Source: Branchiostoma floridae
Lineage: Eukaryota > Chordata > Leptocardii > Amphioxiformes > Branchiostomatidae
DNA: 64,000 bases
Reading direction: 5' to 3'
NCBI RefSeq assembly: GCF_000003815.2
Contig: NC_049988.1
Coordinates: 16,205,778 to 16,269,777 of the forward strand
The position numbers and the translations under genes were made by a program. This document shows positions 1 through 13,544 of this stretch, piece after piece. The first letter of the stretch is position 1. Every line of letters starts with the position of its first letter. The notes under the pieces are model-generated. The model was not told the DNA's origin. It was given only the letters and a program-made list of their open reading frames with translations, and ran no database searches.

Positions 1-2270
1 TGTCTGGCCTTGTTTGTTTTACATTTTTCAGAGGCTTTTAGTCCGATCTTTTTCTAGTCCTTTTTCAATCTATACGCCTACCTTCTTCGCCCACGTCAAC
101 AGTATCAACTAGTGGCAGGGAGAGCGATTGCCTTTGTACAAATCGTCAGGCGTAGGCGTTATAATGTCAATGCCAACAGTAACAAGTTAAAACATGTACT
201 AACAACAAACAGAGTAACTTTAGTCATCGGCTGAGTGTGAGTGTCAAAATACTGCACCTGTTTCAGCTGTGGAGATGTGTGTGGAATAGGTCTTGATGAT
301 GTATATTGTTGTCATCGTCGAAACGGTTATGTTTTTGGTAGTTTAGTAGCGTTGCTGAGGAAGTTATTGGCGGATTGTCATGTAGTTTGGTATGGATATG
401 TCTTGTCCTATCGAAGAAACAATTGGTACCGGTGACTTTCCTTGATACTGTAGCGAAACTTCCTGTTTGATATCTCTTGTTTTGGAAATGTTGTGGTCAC
501 AAATCGATTTTTTTCGGTGTTAAACAGCACTTGTGCTCGGAAAGAAGTGACATAAATTTTGGCCCTCTATTTTTAAGAATGGTTTCCCAATGTATATCAC
601 ATAACAGTCGTGACAGTTGCCTTCGCTGTTCACTCGCACATCGTTTTAAACGACAATTTAACGACATTCTAATCGCCGATCTCCCAAATTAAGAACGGCC
701 TATCAAATGCGCAATGCGTGATTATTAATGACTTGCTATCACGCCTTATAGGGCTCCTGTTTCTAATTCTGTCTGACTGATTAATTTTCTAGGGCCCATT
801 GTACTTGCAATACGTCACGCTGAGGCATAGCCCGAAAGATCACATTGGTAAGTGTAGTACCGGTTGATCCAATGTTTACCCAGGACAATGCTGTCCCACA
901 CGGTAACGTCTCAATGGGACTCAGCAGACACGCTAACAGATGTTATCTCACTGGTACTTTGTCTGGAGAATGCTTAAAAAGAGGATTCGAGGTCAATGAA
1001 CTATTAGTATTTCAATACTGCAATGTCTGTGTATTTTGTCTTCATCTTATGTGCATTGTGTTTCGCGTATATTCAACAAAGGGAATTTTTGTCACATTTT
1101 GTACGTTGGAGATTTTACTACTATTTGCCAAACTTCTCAAAAGAACCCAAAACACTTATCGAGAAGAGTAGGGATGACCCTGTCCCAATGTGTTTGCCAT
1201 AAACGCGAACCGTATACGCGTAGTACACTGTATACGCATAGCAAAGCCGAAAATCACTACAGCCTACATGTAAGTGTAAGAGCATTATGCTTGGTCTCAA
1301 TCGATCTTGGCTGGTTTTCCTTACCTTATAAGTGCTTGCACTGTAATCTACTTACGTAAAGGAAAGGCAAACTAAGCAACCATAAAGAGCAATACCAGAC
1401 CTCGGGTATTTTGTTTGTTGACTTTTCTGCAAGGCATACAAACGGACAAATAGAAACACTGGCATCCATACATGTTTTGACAGTTCTAGAAGAGCTGGGT
1501 GATGAAAACGACACAACCGTGACTACCAGTCGTTGCTATGACATTTAGCTTTGCTGTATATCCTTTGCCAAATGTCAGTGCAGCACTACCAACGTTTTCG
1601 CAACTTCGTAACGTAGCAATGATTGGTGTTTTTAGAGGGGGCGTTTTGTTTACGATCTATTGCTCTGACCCTCGACCTTTTAGTCTACGTTGCTCGTTCA
1701 CGCACCATCACTAATATTTCTTTAGTTGCTTGTGGTTGGAACGTTTCTTTCTTCATTTGAATTTCCCATTACAATAAATTATGAAGGGATGACAAATCAT
1801 TTCTATCAGTTGTCTCCCCATGGCGTTTCAGTTATTATTGAACATACAAGCTTTGTAAATTGTGTAGCAAAAGGACACTTGCCATTCGATATTGCTTTGA
1901 CCCTTGAGGCCTTGACGTTTGACATTTGGTGTTACGTTCAGGCACCAGCAGGTGTGTGTACAGATCAGGTGTTGACCCCTGACCTTTACCCCACATACAA
2001 GTCCCACGCATCAGCAGGTATGTGTACAAAACAGGTGTGTTGTGAGAACGTTATTGTTGTTGTTTGACAAGTTCTTTCCGTAGTACGAGAGATAATATCT
2101 GATATGATAGCTAGGTGTGACAGACAATGGACTATTTGAGATTATATCTTCTATGTTTTGAAAGAAGTCAATCTAAATAACGAAAAAGAGGGAAAGAGGG
2201 AAAAATACGGCTTCGGACCCCTTAGTAGTATTTATATGTACTGCAACATCCTCTTCCTGATAGCAGAGTG
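1..2270. other. No recognisable gene
   Basis: Every reading frame here is short, lacks a recognisable domain and is not bounded by convincing splice sites in a consistent phase. No terminal inverted repeats or tandem arrays stand out. I see non-coding sequence. Confidence 0.5.
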
Positions 2271-2277
2271 GTATGAT

Positions 2278-2745
2278 CCATAGACAAACTGGTCTGCCAA
2301 GCGATGTCAATGACATCAATTTTAGACACCCGGGTAAAGACTTGTTGAGCATCAATTGTTGTAGCGCATAAGAATAGGCATACGGCATAATATAAGAAAT
2401 TCACCAAAAGTCTAAAAGATATTTTGCGGTGGTATGAGATCTTCTGTTTCTTGTTGCAAGGTAATCTCAGTACTAGCATATCTTTTTACGAATCTCCGTA
2501 TTTGAAGTACAGAAGAGTACTGTTCAGTAAGATTTACAAGACGTACCCAGACATCTGATTGGTGTAATCCATAGACAACTGGTCTGCCAGGCGATGTCAT
2601 CACAGGCCAAAACTCGCGGAGTAAGAGATTGTAAAATTTTGCTGCTTCTTGGAAAGTCACCCACTTGATACTAGGACCTCTTACGAATCTCCGTATTTGA
2701 ACTACAGAAGAGTACTGTTCAGTAAGATTTACAGTCCGTATCCAT
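2278..2745. repeat. Local direct duplication
   Basis: Two sequence pairs recur. A block around 'CCATAGACAACTGGTCTGCC' occurs near 2278 (with one extra A) and again near 2570. A ~60-base block starting 'TACGAATCTCCGTATTTGAA' occurs near 2488 and again near 2682, about 195 bases apart, with very few differences. The minus-strand reading frame over this stretch repeats a short peptide only because of the duplication, so I do not call it a gene. Confidence 0.7.
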
Positions 2746-2769
2746 TCAGCTGAACGCACCAGACGTTTA

Positions 2770-3655
2770 GACCGGCCGGGTATTACCGTTTCTATGGGTG
2801 CCAGTGACCCGCGGTGACATGTGTGTGCGTACTGCCTCATACCTGGAACTGTGCCAAGTTGTCTGTTGGATTGAAATGCACGAAATCACACGGGTCTTGA
2901 ACAACGAAAAACTATGGAAAGAAGGTGGTATTTACTGAAGGGACAAGTTATACATTTATGTGGATAATCTAAAAATTTCAGACGAATAGTAGAACTACAA
3001 CTTCTTGTAACCTCTATGTTTGAAATCATCAACAGTATGTGGAGAATTCTTCATAGACAATTAAAAAAAACGGAAACAATGTATGACGTTTTATCATGGA
3101 AAAACAACGAAAGAACAATGAATACACGTATTTACGATATTAGAGAGACAAGATATACATTCGTATAAATGAATAAAAAGAAATTCGCACGAAGAGCAGA
3201 AATACTACCTCTAAACTTGTTATTTGACACCGTCAGCGGACAATTCTTGATTGATAAATAAAAAAAGAACGAAAGCAAAGTAAGACCAATTAAGCTTTCT
3301 CTATTGACTTAAATCTGCAATTGAGAACAACGACATGTTGTTATCTATTGATAAATACGTGAGCTAATATAGTTATGGAAATTCAAAATAAATTAGGTCA
3401 ATACCATATTTGCAGAATTCCTTATATACGATATATCACCCCAGTGTAAACAGTGCTTTATGCAAGCCTTGTACGGAAAGCGAGAGCTTGGCGGACTTAC
3501 TTTACAAAGATGTTTGTGTTTTACGGAGACAAACCGCACAGCAAGGCAGACATGAAAGCCAGTAAGATGAAACAGTGCAAAATAGAAAGCCATGGCAAAT
3601 CTAAAAAGTCGAACTCCCGAATCTCGCACTTCGCGCTCGCCTAATCTTAGAGAAT
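2770..3655. other. AT-rich non-coding stretch
   Basis: Contains A-runs and no recognisable coding sequence, RNA gene or repeat boundary. Confidence 0.45.
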
Positions 3656-3669
3656 ACCACACAGTCCCT

Positions 3670-4190
3670 GATATTATATGGCGCCGTCACACTTGTCGTA
3701 GGTCGTCGCACGATTTTGACATCGTGGCATTATTAATCAGGCTGTGTCACAGCCAACCGCCAACAAGGACCCAAGACAACATTTTTGTAACAAGACAACT
3801 GAATCGTGTACGAAATATGCACGACTGTCCCACGAATGCCGTACGACGTTTGTAAGACGATCGTACGGAGATCGCACGACGATCGCACGATGAATACGAC
3901 CTGGCCCTACGTTCGCAGTTCGTCATACACGGTAATACCCTGCCGTACCTCCGATGTGCTGGTTCCTGAATTGCCCAAATACTTCCCGTTTTAATGGTTC
4001 CCATCTATAACAGTCAGCGCCCGAGGTATATGGTCTATTGTGATGTATTTTATCGTACCGCGTGGAGGGAGATGTGCGCACGAACCGCTGTGATTCGATC
4101 AGTATATGTGGTGAGCCGTGTTGTGCTTTGGATGGGTAAGGCCAGTTTGATTTGATTGTACGAATGTCATCCTCTGGGAATCCCAAAACC
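3670..4190. repeat. CpG-rich repeat-like stretch, possible decayed DNA transposon
   Basis: Short motifs such as CGCACGAT and CGTACG recur (for example 3700-3715 and 3850-3895), and base composition changes sharply from the AT-rich left flank. A 15-base dyad (GGCTGTG-T-CACAGCC) sits at 3740-3754. The style resembles the interior of the Harbinger-type element at 16943-17757, but I could not find matching termini, so the identity is tentative. Confidence 0.3.
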
Positions 4191-4199
4191 GATGCGAGC

Positions 4200-5340
4200 G
4201 AGCGAAAAAAAAAAGGCTTGGCCCCCCAAAGTTGCCTTCATTATGAAATCTAAGTGGTCAGGAAGGTTGAACAAATGACTGAAACACGGAGTATGGTATA
4301 CCGAACAACAGATCCTTCAATTTGGTTCTTTTACATCTTTTTCTATGACCTTGGAATTGACCTTACCATTCTATGACATTAGTAGACGTTTTCTGACATT
4401 TTTTTGCATACCTTTGCTAATTTTGCAGTTGCTTTGTACGATTTACGAAAACGGCCGAAGATTGATGCGTGCATCGATGTAATCAAATCAACATAGCCTT
4501 ATACGCTTGAAGCCTTTTCTTCGCCGTTCTATATCCGCACATCGATTTTGGTGTAAATCATTAAATCATAGCCTAGAATGGAAATGGGCAATTTTCTGCC
4601 GACGGTCGCGTGATAAACGTAGAAGTAGGGAAATAACTCGTTAAAGTTTTTAAAGTTTGCTCAAAAAGTATAAAAATGGATGTTTTCCACATAAGATGAG
4701 GTCACCAAGATATGAGCAGACATTGGGATGTGGACTCATGTCTCAAGGAATTTTTGTTTTATAACATACATAATTCTCACTACATCCATATGTCAAAAAT
4801 GATGATGATAATGGTAATAGTAGAGATATCATTCTGTACCAAATAAGATGTATCCACTGTAACATGCCGCAAGGTGTTTTCAAAATAGTGTTTTTGCAGT
4901 CCGGAAAAAGATTTTCCACATACATGTAAGTTCAAGTTTCGACATCCTTCTGATAACCCTTCCCCTATAAGTTGTAACACCCTCCTCCCACAACAACAAC
5001 ATTAAACAGACGTTCACATCAATACGGCTCTCTATAACGGCTCCCCTACGTGCCAATAGCTAGTAGTTTGAAACATTGGTGACCTATTAGCGATTGTACA
5101 ATGACTGCCCTCCAGCGCTTCAGTAAATTTTCCTGAATTCGATCTTTGCCCGATGGATGTTTTGTCCCGTTGCCAAAAACCTTCACACTTGGCAGCACTA
5201 GCTTTGTTTCTGACAATCGGATCGACTACTGATCAATTTAGAACCAAGAATAGCAATTTTGTAACAACTTCGGATAGGAACTTGTGATCTAAAAGTAGAC
5301 ATTCCTGCACGTAAGACAACAAAAATGTTCAGTTGACGGA
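4200..5340. other. No recognisable gene
   Basis: Nothing supportable was found on either strand. Open frames are short and have low-complexity composition. Confidence 0.45.
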
Positions 5341-5354
5341 GTTTCAAATATCGA

Positions 5355-5560
5355 TCTCTATGGCTTTCTTCAGGATGAATGACCCACCATTTCAATCACG
5401 TGACTAGAGTTATGGGTCAAAGGTCTAGGTGGTCTGTAGTGTCGTCATTTGAGGCAAATTAATTTTCAACCATCTCTACGGTCTTCCTCAGGATGAATGA
5501 CCCACCACTTCAAACACGTGACTTGAGTTCAAGGGTCAGGGTTCTGCAGCGTCTTAATTT
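5355..5560. repeat. Two-copy direct repeat, ~110-base offset
   Basis: A block containing 'CTTCAGGATGAATGACCCACC', a CACGTGACT motif and 'GGGTCA' near 5370-5425 recurs near 5480-5540 with a few substitutions ('CCTCAGGATGAATGACCCACC'). This is a tandem duplication in non-coding DNA. The CACGTG E-box core is retained in both copies. Confidence 0.7.
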
Positions 5561-5577
5561 GTGGCAATGGAAGCGAC

Positions 5578-5825
5578 ATGAACGTATTCTACTGATTGAA
5601 AATGTCAACGGTAGACTGCTTCTTCAAGTTCAATACCAGCACTAGAGACCTAGGAAAATATAACGTATTCTACTGAGTGAAAATGTCGACGGTAGAGCGC
5701 CTCTTAAAGTTCAAGACAAGTACTGGAGACTCAGGAAAATATAACCGTATTCTACTGAGTGAAAATGTCGACGGTAGAGTGCTTCTTAAAGTTCAAGACC
5801 AGCACTGCTAACCCAGCAAAATACA
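5578..5825. repeat. Three-copy tandem repeat, ~82-bp unit
   Basis: Three consecutive units begin with 'ACGTATTCTACTGA' (or a near variant), continue through 'GAAAATGTCGACGGTAGA' and end in 'AGGAAAATATA'. They start near 5580, 5661 and 5744. The second and third units are closest to each other. No coding potential is retained. Confidence 0.8.
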
Positions 5826-5829
5826 CAGT

Positions 5830-7110
5830 ATTACGTCACTGATAGCACTCAAACCTTCAAGAGCCACAGGAGGACCCGGCAGTTCAAAGTCACATCCTGA
5901 CGTTTTCCTGCCAATTTTCGAACCATGTGGCGAGTTGACCGCTCTGTAATCAAGTGTCGAGACTTTGTGAGTCAGACTATCGCACGTACGGACACAGGAA
6001 GCCGGCAAACAGTTGAACCAGATGTGGGAAATATACGAGGCTAACCGACCACCACGTTCAAAGAAAATTCAAATTTTAACAGTTACTTCTTTGCCACGCT
6101 CACTTGCGTTTCCTTCCTAGTTTTTCCTAAATGTTGTCATTTTGGATCATTTTTCATTAGTCTAGCTGAAATAACTGTATAAGTTTATTTTTTCCCCTTT
6201 CATCCATTAGACCACTCTTGGTTATTTGTGCCTTTAGCGTACGGACATGAACATTCTATGAAGATTATTGTTATTATTAGATTGTCAAACACAAGTAAAA
6301 GTACAGTAAAATGTACGTGTTTACAAGAATTAAGAAATTTCTCACGTATGCTGAAAATGCCACCACCGCTCTCGTGCCCAGGGTGCCGTGGAAGCCCTTT
6401 TGAGCAAAATGTCGTCTGCAAATGGCTAACCCCTGTTGTAATCTATTATAAACGTCTGCTGTGATCCTTCATAAACCTCCCACAAACGCACAGGAATGCC
6501 AAGGATGTCAAGCACGGTCCCATGTCGATGGCACCAAACTGGGAGTGTTGTTTCATCTGTTTACATTGTTCGATAGCAAGTCGCAACCATGTAAAAAGGA
6601 AACTGCTATATGGGCAGAGGCCGAGAAATGGCTGTCCCAGAAAGGATATTGACTTCTGTAACATCGTATTAGACATTGAAATGTTAATCATTATCGGTAT
6701 CGGTAAGGTACAGTTCCTCCATTCCTTATTTGTGTGCAGGTAGCTCATCATAGTTTAAATCATTGGAAAGAAGTTTGCATACTAGTATTCTACAGTCGAA
6801 AATGGCATAATTTCTTTGGGCAGTAAAAATGTAACCCACATTTGTAGATAGTAGATACAGATTTCAACTGGCACATTTTCACGTCGTTGTGCCCCCAAGT
6901 TTTGCCCTAACTTTAATAAACAATGTACCATCTGGGTAGTTCCTATCGAAACACACGCATGTGCCAGACTTGCCTGCGAGATAAACTGAAGCAATTTACC
7001 AAATAAAGAACCAACTCGCCGCTCGTTAGCCGATAGCCAGATGATTTTAAAGCTGTGTTGATAAACGTACCAGGACCCCAGGCGAGCGGCTGTCATCCTG
7101 CATCAGATGG
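5830..7110. other. No recognisable gene
   Basis: Overlapping plus and minus frames at 6200-6750 lack domains and splice context. I see no repeat boundary. Confidence 0.45.
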
Positions 7111-7111
7111 A

Positions 7112-7446
7112 CAGGGCTCGAAATAGGTAAAATTGGAGCTGTGCAGGTATTTCTGATGTCTACCTGCACCTAACCTGCACTGGTCAATGTACTGGGTTTA
7201 TATATACATGACTATAACGTGTGTGTATGTGGATTTTTACAAGCTACATTGACTCCTACAAACTATGAAGTATGAAAGAAATAATGGCAATGGTTTCTGA
7301 ACAGTAAGTTTTACTGTGATAAAATACTTCCTAAACTCTGAGTGGTGCAGGTAAAATTTGTCTGGTGCAGGCAATTTCCCATGTGAACTGCACTGGATGT
7401 TACCTGCACCAGTGCAGGGATGCAGAAAAAAGTATTTCGAGCCCTG
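7112..7446. mobile_element. Non-autonomous hAT-like element (MITE), 335 bp
   Basis: The ends are inverted repeats. The left end is CAGGGCTCGAAATA (from 7112) and the complement of the right end (to 7446) begins with the same 14 bases. hAT elements typically start with CAGGG-like termini, which suggests the superfamily. The interior is built from several direct and inverted copies of GTGCAGGTA/TACCTGCAC, a subterminal-repeat pattern typical of hAT transposase binding sites. There is no transposase frame, so it would need a helper in trans. I could not match an 8-bp target duplication: the flanks share AGAT but in different register. Confidence 0.7.
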
Positions 7447-7449
7447 AGA

Positions 7450-9035
7450 TCGGTACTCTGGGCTTCTGTCTGATGCCAAGCTTTATGAACCACTGCCTTT
7501 GGGTTTAGGAACATATATGGGATAACAAACTTTTATGTTGGACATTCCTGTTGGACCTCAGCCCAAAAAAATCTGGAATGACGGCTTTTAAAATCGAGTA
7601 AGATATGCAGGCCATATGTTATTTTACCAAATTGAAGATATGGGTGATGTGAGCTTCATGGTTAGCAAATACGTTCTGGCTGCAGCTTTCTGTTGGTTGA
7701 TGTTATGATATACTTGTTAGTTTTCTGTAAGCAAGATGCCCAATCAGAAGTGTTGACCAAATAATCGTCATTTTGCTTATACGATAACTACAGTCTGTGC
7801 TACTCCTTGTATTTTCACAAAGCAGCTGTCTGTTACAGCACTGTTCGAATTAGCAGTGGTTACGGCATTTCATTGCAATCCTCAAAATTGGTCATATCTC
7901 GTCTGGCCATGGTTGCTGAAATATCACGGATATCATCAGCCTTATACATGTATGATATCATATTGAATATCTGGCTTTGGCTTTATATGTACACATCCAT
8001 CAGCATTGTGTATTTACGTTGTCCCTATTGTCAACATGTTGAAATCTGTTGGACTCATTTATCGCAGTTAACAGACACTCGTTAATAACCAAGTATTAAA
8101 CGAAAAGCCTTCTAAATATAACATGTCGTGAGAGTTAGGTTACTGCCATTTCAGGCCGTCTTTAGTTGGTAAGAAAGCTGGGGCCTTCGTTTGGAAGAAA
8201 GAAACTTTCTGGACGTACAGAAGTGGAATGATCAGGTTTTTTCTTGTTCCAAAGTTTCCGAATTCCAACTAGGCAGATTCCCATCATCTAGCAGATCAGG
8301 AAGGAAAAAGGCAATCGCTGTACCTGACCGTAGTTCGGCAACACCCATTCTCCGAAAGAGCTTTGAGGCGGATTCTTGAATTTACCGCATCTCCATTTGC
8401 TACGATACCTGGTACCTGGCAAGGATAAGAGAAAGGACCATGAAGAGGGCTTATCTTTACATCTGCTTGGATATCACTTCCACGGCTTGGCAAGGACGAG
8501 ATGTTTGTCCTACCGAAGCCCCCAGGGGTATGTCTGTCGCAGTTGTGTTATCTACTCTGAATTGAATCTTAACGTTCTTGTTGTATTTCTCAGGCTGGTT
8601 TTATCATATTATTCGTCTCTTATGCGTTATGTTTGTCTGAGGTCATATACGACTTAGTTAACGTTGATTTTCTTCCAAAACAAATAATCGGATGAAAATC
8701 AAACGTTTCACACGCAAATACGCAGAAAACAAGGCCATATTTTTCGGAGGTTTCAAAACCAAAACGTCTAGTCGTCACTAATTGTTTGTAGTTCCAAACG
8801 GCACTTTCTTGGTGTGTATACCAGCCTGTTCTGTTAAAACTTTACTTTGCTTAAGGGAAACAGCAGACTACTAGATGCTCAACAGTATTTTGCTGCAGAC
8901 GGCTAAAACCAGATCAAGACGAATACTGTCGCCTTCCTGACTTATTATGCAATCATACGCCTTTTACTCTGCAGCCACAATGTCTGAAAGAACCCGTGAT
9001 CTTCAGGCTTTAAGAGTTGCTCCGCCAGACAATTA
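7450..9035. other. No recognisable gene
   Basis: Short frames around 7807-8657 show no domain and no consistent splice structure. No repeats were detected by eye. Confidence 0.4.
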
Positions 9036-9039
9036 CGTC

Positions 9040-9215
9040 AGGGTGTGTCGAGCCAAATCTTTCTCGATTACCTCTTTCTACACACGTAAAATGCCTTCTA
9101 TGAGACGCTTACGTCCGTACGAAAACTATCGATTGATAATAACTCGCCTTCCCGTTTGTCACCAAACATATTGAGGTGTGTCGAGCCAAATTTCTCTTGA
9201 TTACTATTTTCGTAA
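9040..9215. repeat. Two-copy direct repeat
   Basis: 'GGTGTGTCGAGCCAAAT' followed by 'TTCTC..GATTAC' occurs near 9042 and again near 9175, 133 bases apart. The plus-strand reading frame across the first copy has no recognisable homology. Confidence 0.6.
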
Positions 9216-12200
9216 CCTGTCGCCAGTTTGTTTCTTTGTTGATATTCCACCATTGGGATAGAGGCTTCATTGGCATCTTTTCACTTGCACCCAACCACAA
9301 TAACTCTTGATCTTAAATATCAAAAGGGTGGCAAGACCGAATCATTATGTGTGGGTGTGTCTGAGCTGCTATTATTATTTAGACTATTTTTTGCAAATGC
9401 AGAACGCCGTCTTAGTGGCGCCTTAGACTTGAACGATCGACTGCAACTCCTTCTGGTATTGTACAATTGTGTATTTCTTGATACTCTACCTGAGTCATGT
9501 CGCTTCCCTTGCGTTCTGTCACTTTCACTGAATCACTGAATTAACTTACACTTTCTCTTCCTCCGACCACTGCCCTGTAAGTTTAGTGCTCTATCCAAGG
9601 ATGAGTGGCTCTAGAGAATGATGACACCCCATTGTGTTCAACACGTGAGAGAGTAGTGGTTTCCTCTCGCTCATTACATCCCAATTAGCTAATTAGTCGT
9701 CGAGGTCGCCCTCGGACAGTACTTAGCATCCATTATGTAATTTTCGACTGGCAATTATATGGTCACCATAATTTTACGCTTACGGGTCGTCACTAGTTCA
9801 CAAGGGATTCGGATTAGTCCTTGTCCCTGTATCGAGGCTGTATGTTTTGGAGATGGCTATTTCGACATTGGTTGCCGACCTCTAAAACTGTGTTCCTATG
9901 TCCAAGAATACGTCTGTGAGTGTGACGAGAAAGTCGTTTGTCAAACCGTCTTTCTTTGAAGAGGACATTTTTAAAATGACTGTAATTAATCCTCCCCCCC
10001 TGAAGCGGTTGGCCTCGGTGTTTTCACGTTTATGTCTCGTTCGATTACGGTGAGAGTTGGGACCGACACTTATCATCTGGCCGCATAAGGTCAATTATAC
10101 AGTTGAAGGACGTTATTTACAGTTTGGAGGATTTTGAGTTTGTAGCAAACCACACTTTTGTCCCATTGATCACACCTTTGAAGAAGTCAAACTTTCAACA
10201 CGGAATTGGACCACTGTGTCCCATGTTTGTAGTTGCCTTTCATTCCACATCCTCTCAATGGACACTTCTTCTTGTGGTCTAAGTCTTGGGACACTTAGTG
10301 GCCATTTGCAATATGGAGAAAATTGGCAGTAGTTTTAAAAAAATGACTCAGCATGTAATTTTGCGAGGCTCCGTACTAAACTTCATCCATGATGATTCGA
10401 CCCGGCATCAACAAGATATATCTGATGACAGCCAATCATCTTGCTTTGTTTGACCTCTCCTTGATGTTCCCCGGTTTATGGGGAGGTGTAAATGATTTAA
10501 TCGATATATTTTCCGACCAAGGGCTTCCTAGAATTGACTGGATTCGCCCAGACACCTCGGATTGTTATCACATTGTGCGGATTACCTGATGACCTCCCAG
10601 GTCGAGCCAAATGGGGTTATTCATGATCAGTGGGTCTCTAGTATATCGACTAGTGCCCTCTAATGGTTGAATAAATTTCTCTTCTGGCGAGTTGCTGTCA
10701 CCTATTTGGCCAGTATCTGCAGTCTATTCAGCACCAAGAAGAGCCTGGTGGAGGCTGGATATTGATTAGACTATCGATCCACTGCCGTTCCATCTGTACC
10801 TGTCAGACCCGCGGTGGTGTTGGCCTCCATTGCACTCATCGAATGGGGCTGGTTTTTATTTTATTTATCAAGCGTTAACGTACAAACTCTTTGAGGTCCT
10901 GGGTCCATTATAATATCCAGTGTGGCTCCAATGTAATCAGCAACTCATTGGCACTAGTATTTCCCACAACGTCAAATCAATATGTTGATAAAGTAAACAT
11001 TAACGTACAGCCTATTTGAGGTATGACGATTGTAATAGCCAATTTTATATGTGAATGAATAAACGATCTTCATTCATAGAATCATGTGAATGAAATATGA
11101 TCAAATTAAGGCACAGACACAACAATAGCAAAACATTCTGCACAGTGAATTTAACCAGATCAGACAGGAAAACTTGGAGAACGATGACGGCCCGCCTCAG
11201 CGGACACTTTGAGGATCTGGTATATCAAATTATTGCCATTTTAACCATTTGCACAGTTGATAAAATATCCGTTAGATTTGAAATCTTATTCGTACAAACC
11301 AGTGAAAATTTAGTATTTCTGGAATATTAATTCATTGAAGATGGATGATGCGTGGTGTACCACTACCACGGGCAGGTTTTATAGGACGTCTTTTGTCAAC
11401 GTTTAAACATGGTTCTGACCTCCTTAATTGTTACCAAGGTAACGATTTTGAAATAGAAGTAGCAATCAAAATGTCTGCCTATATGTATCGAGCATGCGTC
11501 CCACTTGTTTGAAGTGAATGGCCTACGTACGTATGTACAGGCCGTGCGTTCATGCTAGTATGCCTCATTTACTCTACTTCAAGTACCAAGGTCTAGTGCT
11601 CAGCTTCAACTTAATTGGCCCCTCAACGATGCCCCCTTCATGAAGCACTGAGGAAACGGGTGTTGTGTGATGTTTAAGTATAGTTGTTATACTAGCAGAG
11701 GCGTAGTAGTGTGAAAGGAAAACTTGTGTTTCTCATGCATCATAGCATGGTGGTGTTACGTGGACCATTGAGTCAACTTGCACTTGATTGGCTCATTCAA
11801 ACGTTTCAAAACAAACTTTGGTAACTCGTTCCCAGATCATTCATCGCGTCCTATACTGCCTCAGCGCCCGCCTTTCTGTTTGCTAAACGTGTTTGCAGCA
11901 TCCTACGGTCAGTACTTCAAACACCTTCGGTAGCACTGTAAACTAATATACACAAAGCCTGCCGTGCGTGCTGGATTGACCTAGTTCCCGTGTTTGGCTG
12001 CCTGAAAGGGCCGTGTCTTGAGTGTTTGCCATGGCATGGTTCTTGATAATCTTGTACTTACTGCCGGATGTCAAGACTGAAAAGAGCTCACGAAAAAGTA
12101 GCTCAATGAGTCATGATCAATGTCGGTCGGTCGCTTTTATTACTTTCTTCAATGATTCGTTGAACTTGATCCCATTTCCCTTTTATAGTTGTACATGGGT
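9216..12200. other. No recognisable gene (3 kb)
   Basis: Only short open frames without domains or splice context. A C-run near 9990 and scattered AT-rich patches are present. I see nothing supportable. Confidence 0.4.
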
Positions 12201-12207
12201 CTGTATG

Positions 12208-12244
12208 ACCAAGGAGGTTGAATAGGGGATTCAACCTCCTTGGT
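12208..12244. repeat. Perfect 16-bp hairpin, 5-nt loop
   Basis: Left arm ACCAAGGAGGTTGAAT (12208-12223), loop AGGGG (12224-12228), right arm the exact reverse complement (12229-12244). Stem pairing is complete over 16 bp. It is not next to a gene I can support, so a regulatory or terminator role is unproven. A short foldback transposon remnant is the simplest reading. Confidence 0.85.
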
Positions 12245-12249
12245 ATGAC

Positions 12250-13520
12250 AAGAGTGTTGAATGTGGTATGACACGCCTTTCAAAGTTCCGTTAAGTTCTG
12301 TACCACAATGTGACGTTTTACAAAAGTGTTTTTACTTCTTATCAATTTCTTTGGCATGAATATTACAATATCCATCTAAACCATCCACTGTTAGTTTTCA
12401 ACAGTGTTGTTCTTGGTTAAGTAGTTGATTGCCAGGGAGTATAATTTCGTAGCAATAAAGCAAACATTTGACGATTGAGATTGCTAATCAATTATTGCGT
12501 TTCGGGAATTGAATTCCACTTCGTCCACTTTTTCTCCATGGTGATCTGATGTCATTAGATCAACAAAGAATCAACTGGCCTTTAATTCAGATTACGTGGA
12601 TTGACGTTGAATTGATACAGGTGTTAGATCTTCATTGTATTTCAGTAATACGTGTAGGCGGATAGGTAGGTGGATACGGCTGACAGAACGTTAATACTTA
12701 CAATTTGTGATGACAAGTCTCTCTATACTAGTATAGCCACGTTTCTGTTGCTGACAGTACTCATGGCGCTCATGATGAAGTGTGGTAAGTAATGTCTGTT
12801 TTCGGGGTCTGTAAGTGGATCTAGTTGTCGTTAATTCTTCTGTCCCTGTGAGACTTAGTGCTGACCAGTAGACGAGAGTGTGGAGAAGGAATTGCACACC
12901 CCTCCTTCACCATTTAAAAAGTCATGTGCAGGTCAGGCAAATGTCTGTCTACCTGCTCATCTGTCGAATCGACAGGAAAATCCAAAAAATTCTTTTGAAT
13001 ATACAATGTACTGGCAGTCAGAACTAAGGTACACTTCAACCACATTATGTCAAGTAGACATGTTTTACTTGTATGATTAATGTTAACCTTTTCGGAGCCC
13101 TTTGTAAGCACCTGACCTTCCTTCGGGCGCATCATTAGCCATAACACAACAAGAGAGACAGCAATGAACCGACGGTGCATCTCTGTGTGTGTGGGAACAT
13201 TTATGGTTGAAGAGCCCACTCCCAAAACGGGTACGGACTTGTCTGTTTTGAACGGGTCGCCGGATATATATGGGATCACTCTATGATTAACTATAGTTCA
13301 TTGCTCTGTATAAGGAGTGCCTGTGCCACCTTTATAGACAGTACGGAACATGTCTAGCCGGTTGACTGAACGTCAAGGTACGGTTTGATGTTACGTTGTT
13401 CGGAAAGAATTCGACGAGAAGGTGTGCCGTGTGAGAGGTCTGACACTCGTCTGGGACTCATCTGTAATCGTCTGTGAGCGGAGAGTGTCCCACACACGTG
13501 CTGACAGTGTTCGATTGATT
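12250..13520. other. No recognisable gene
   Basis: Overlapping frames at 12880-13279 have no recognisable domain. Nothing else is visible. Confidence 0.4.
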
Positions 13521-13544
13521 TTACCGGGTCCACCATCTTGGAAA

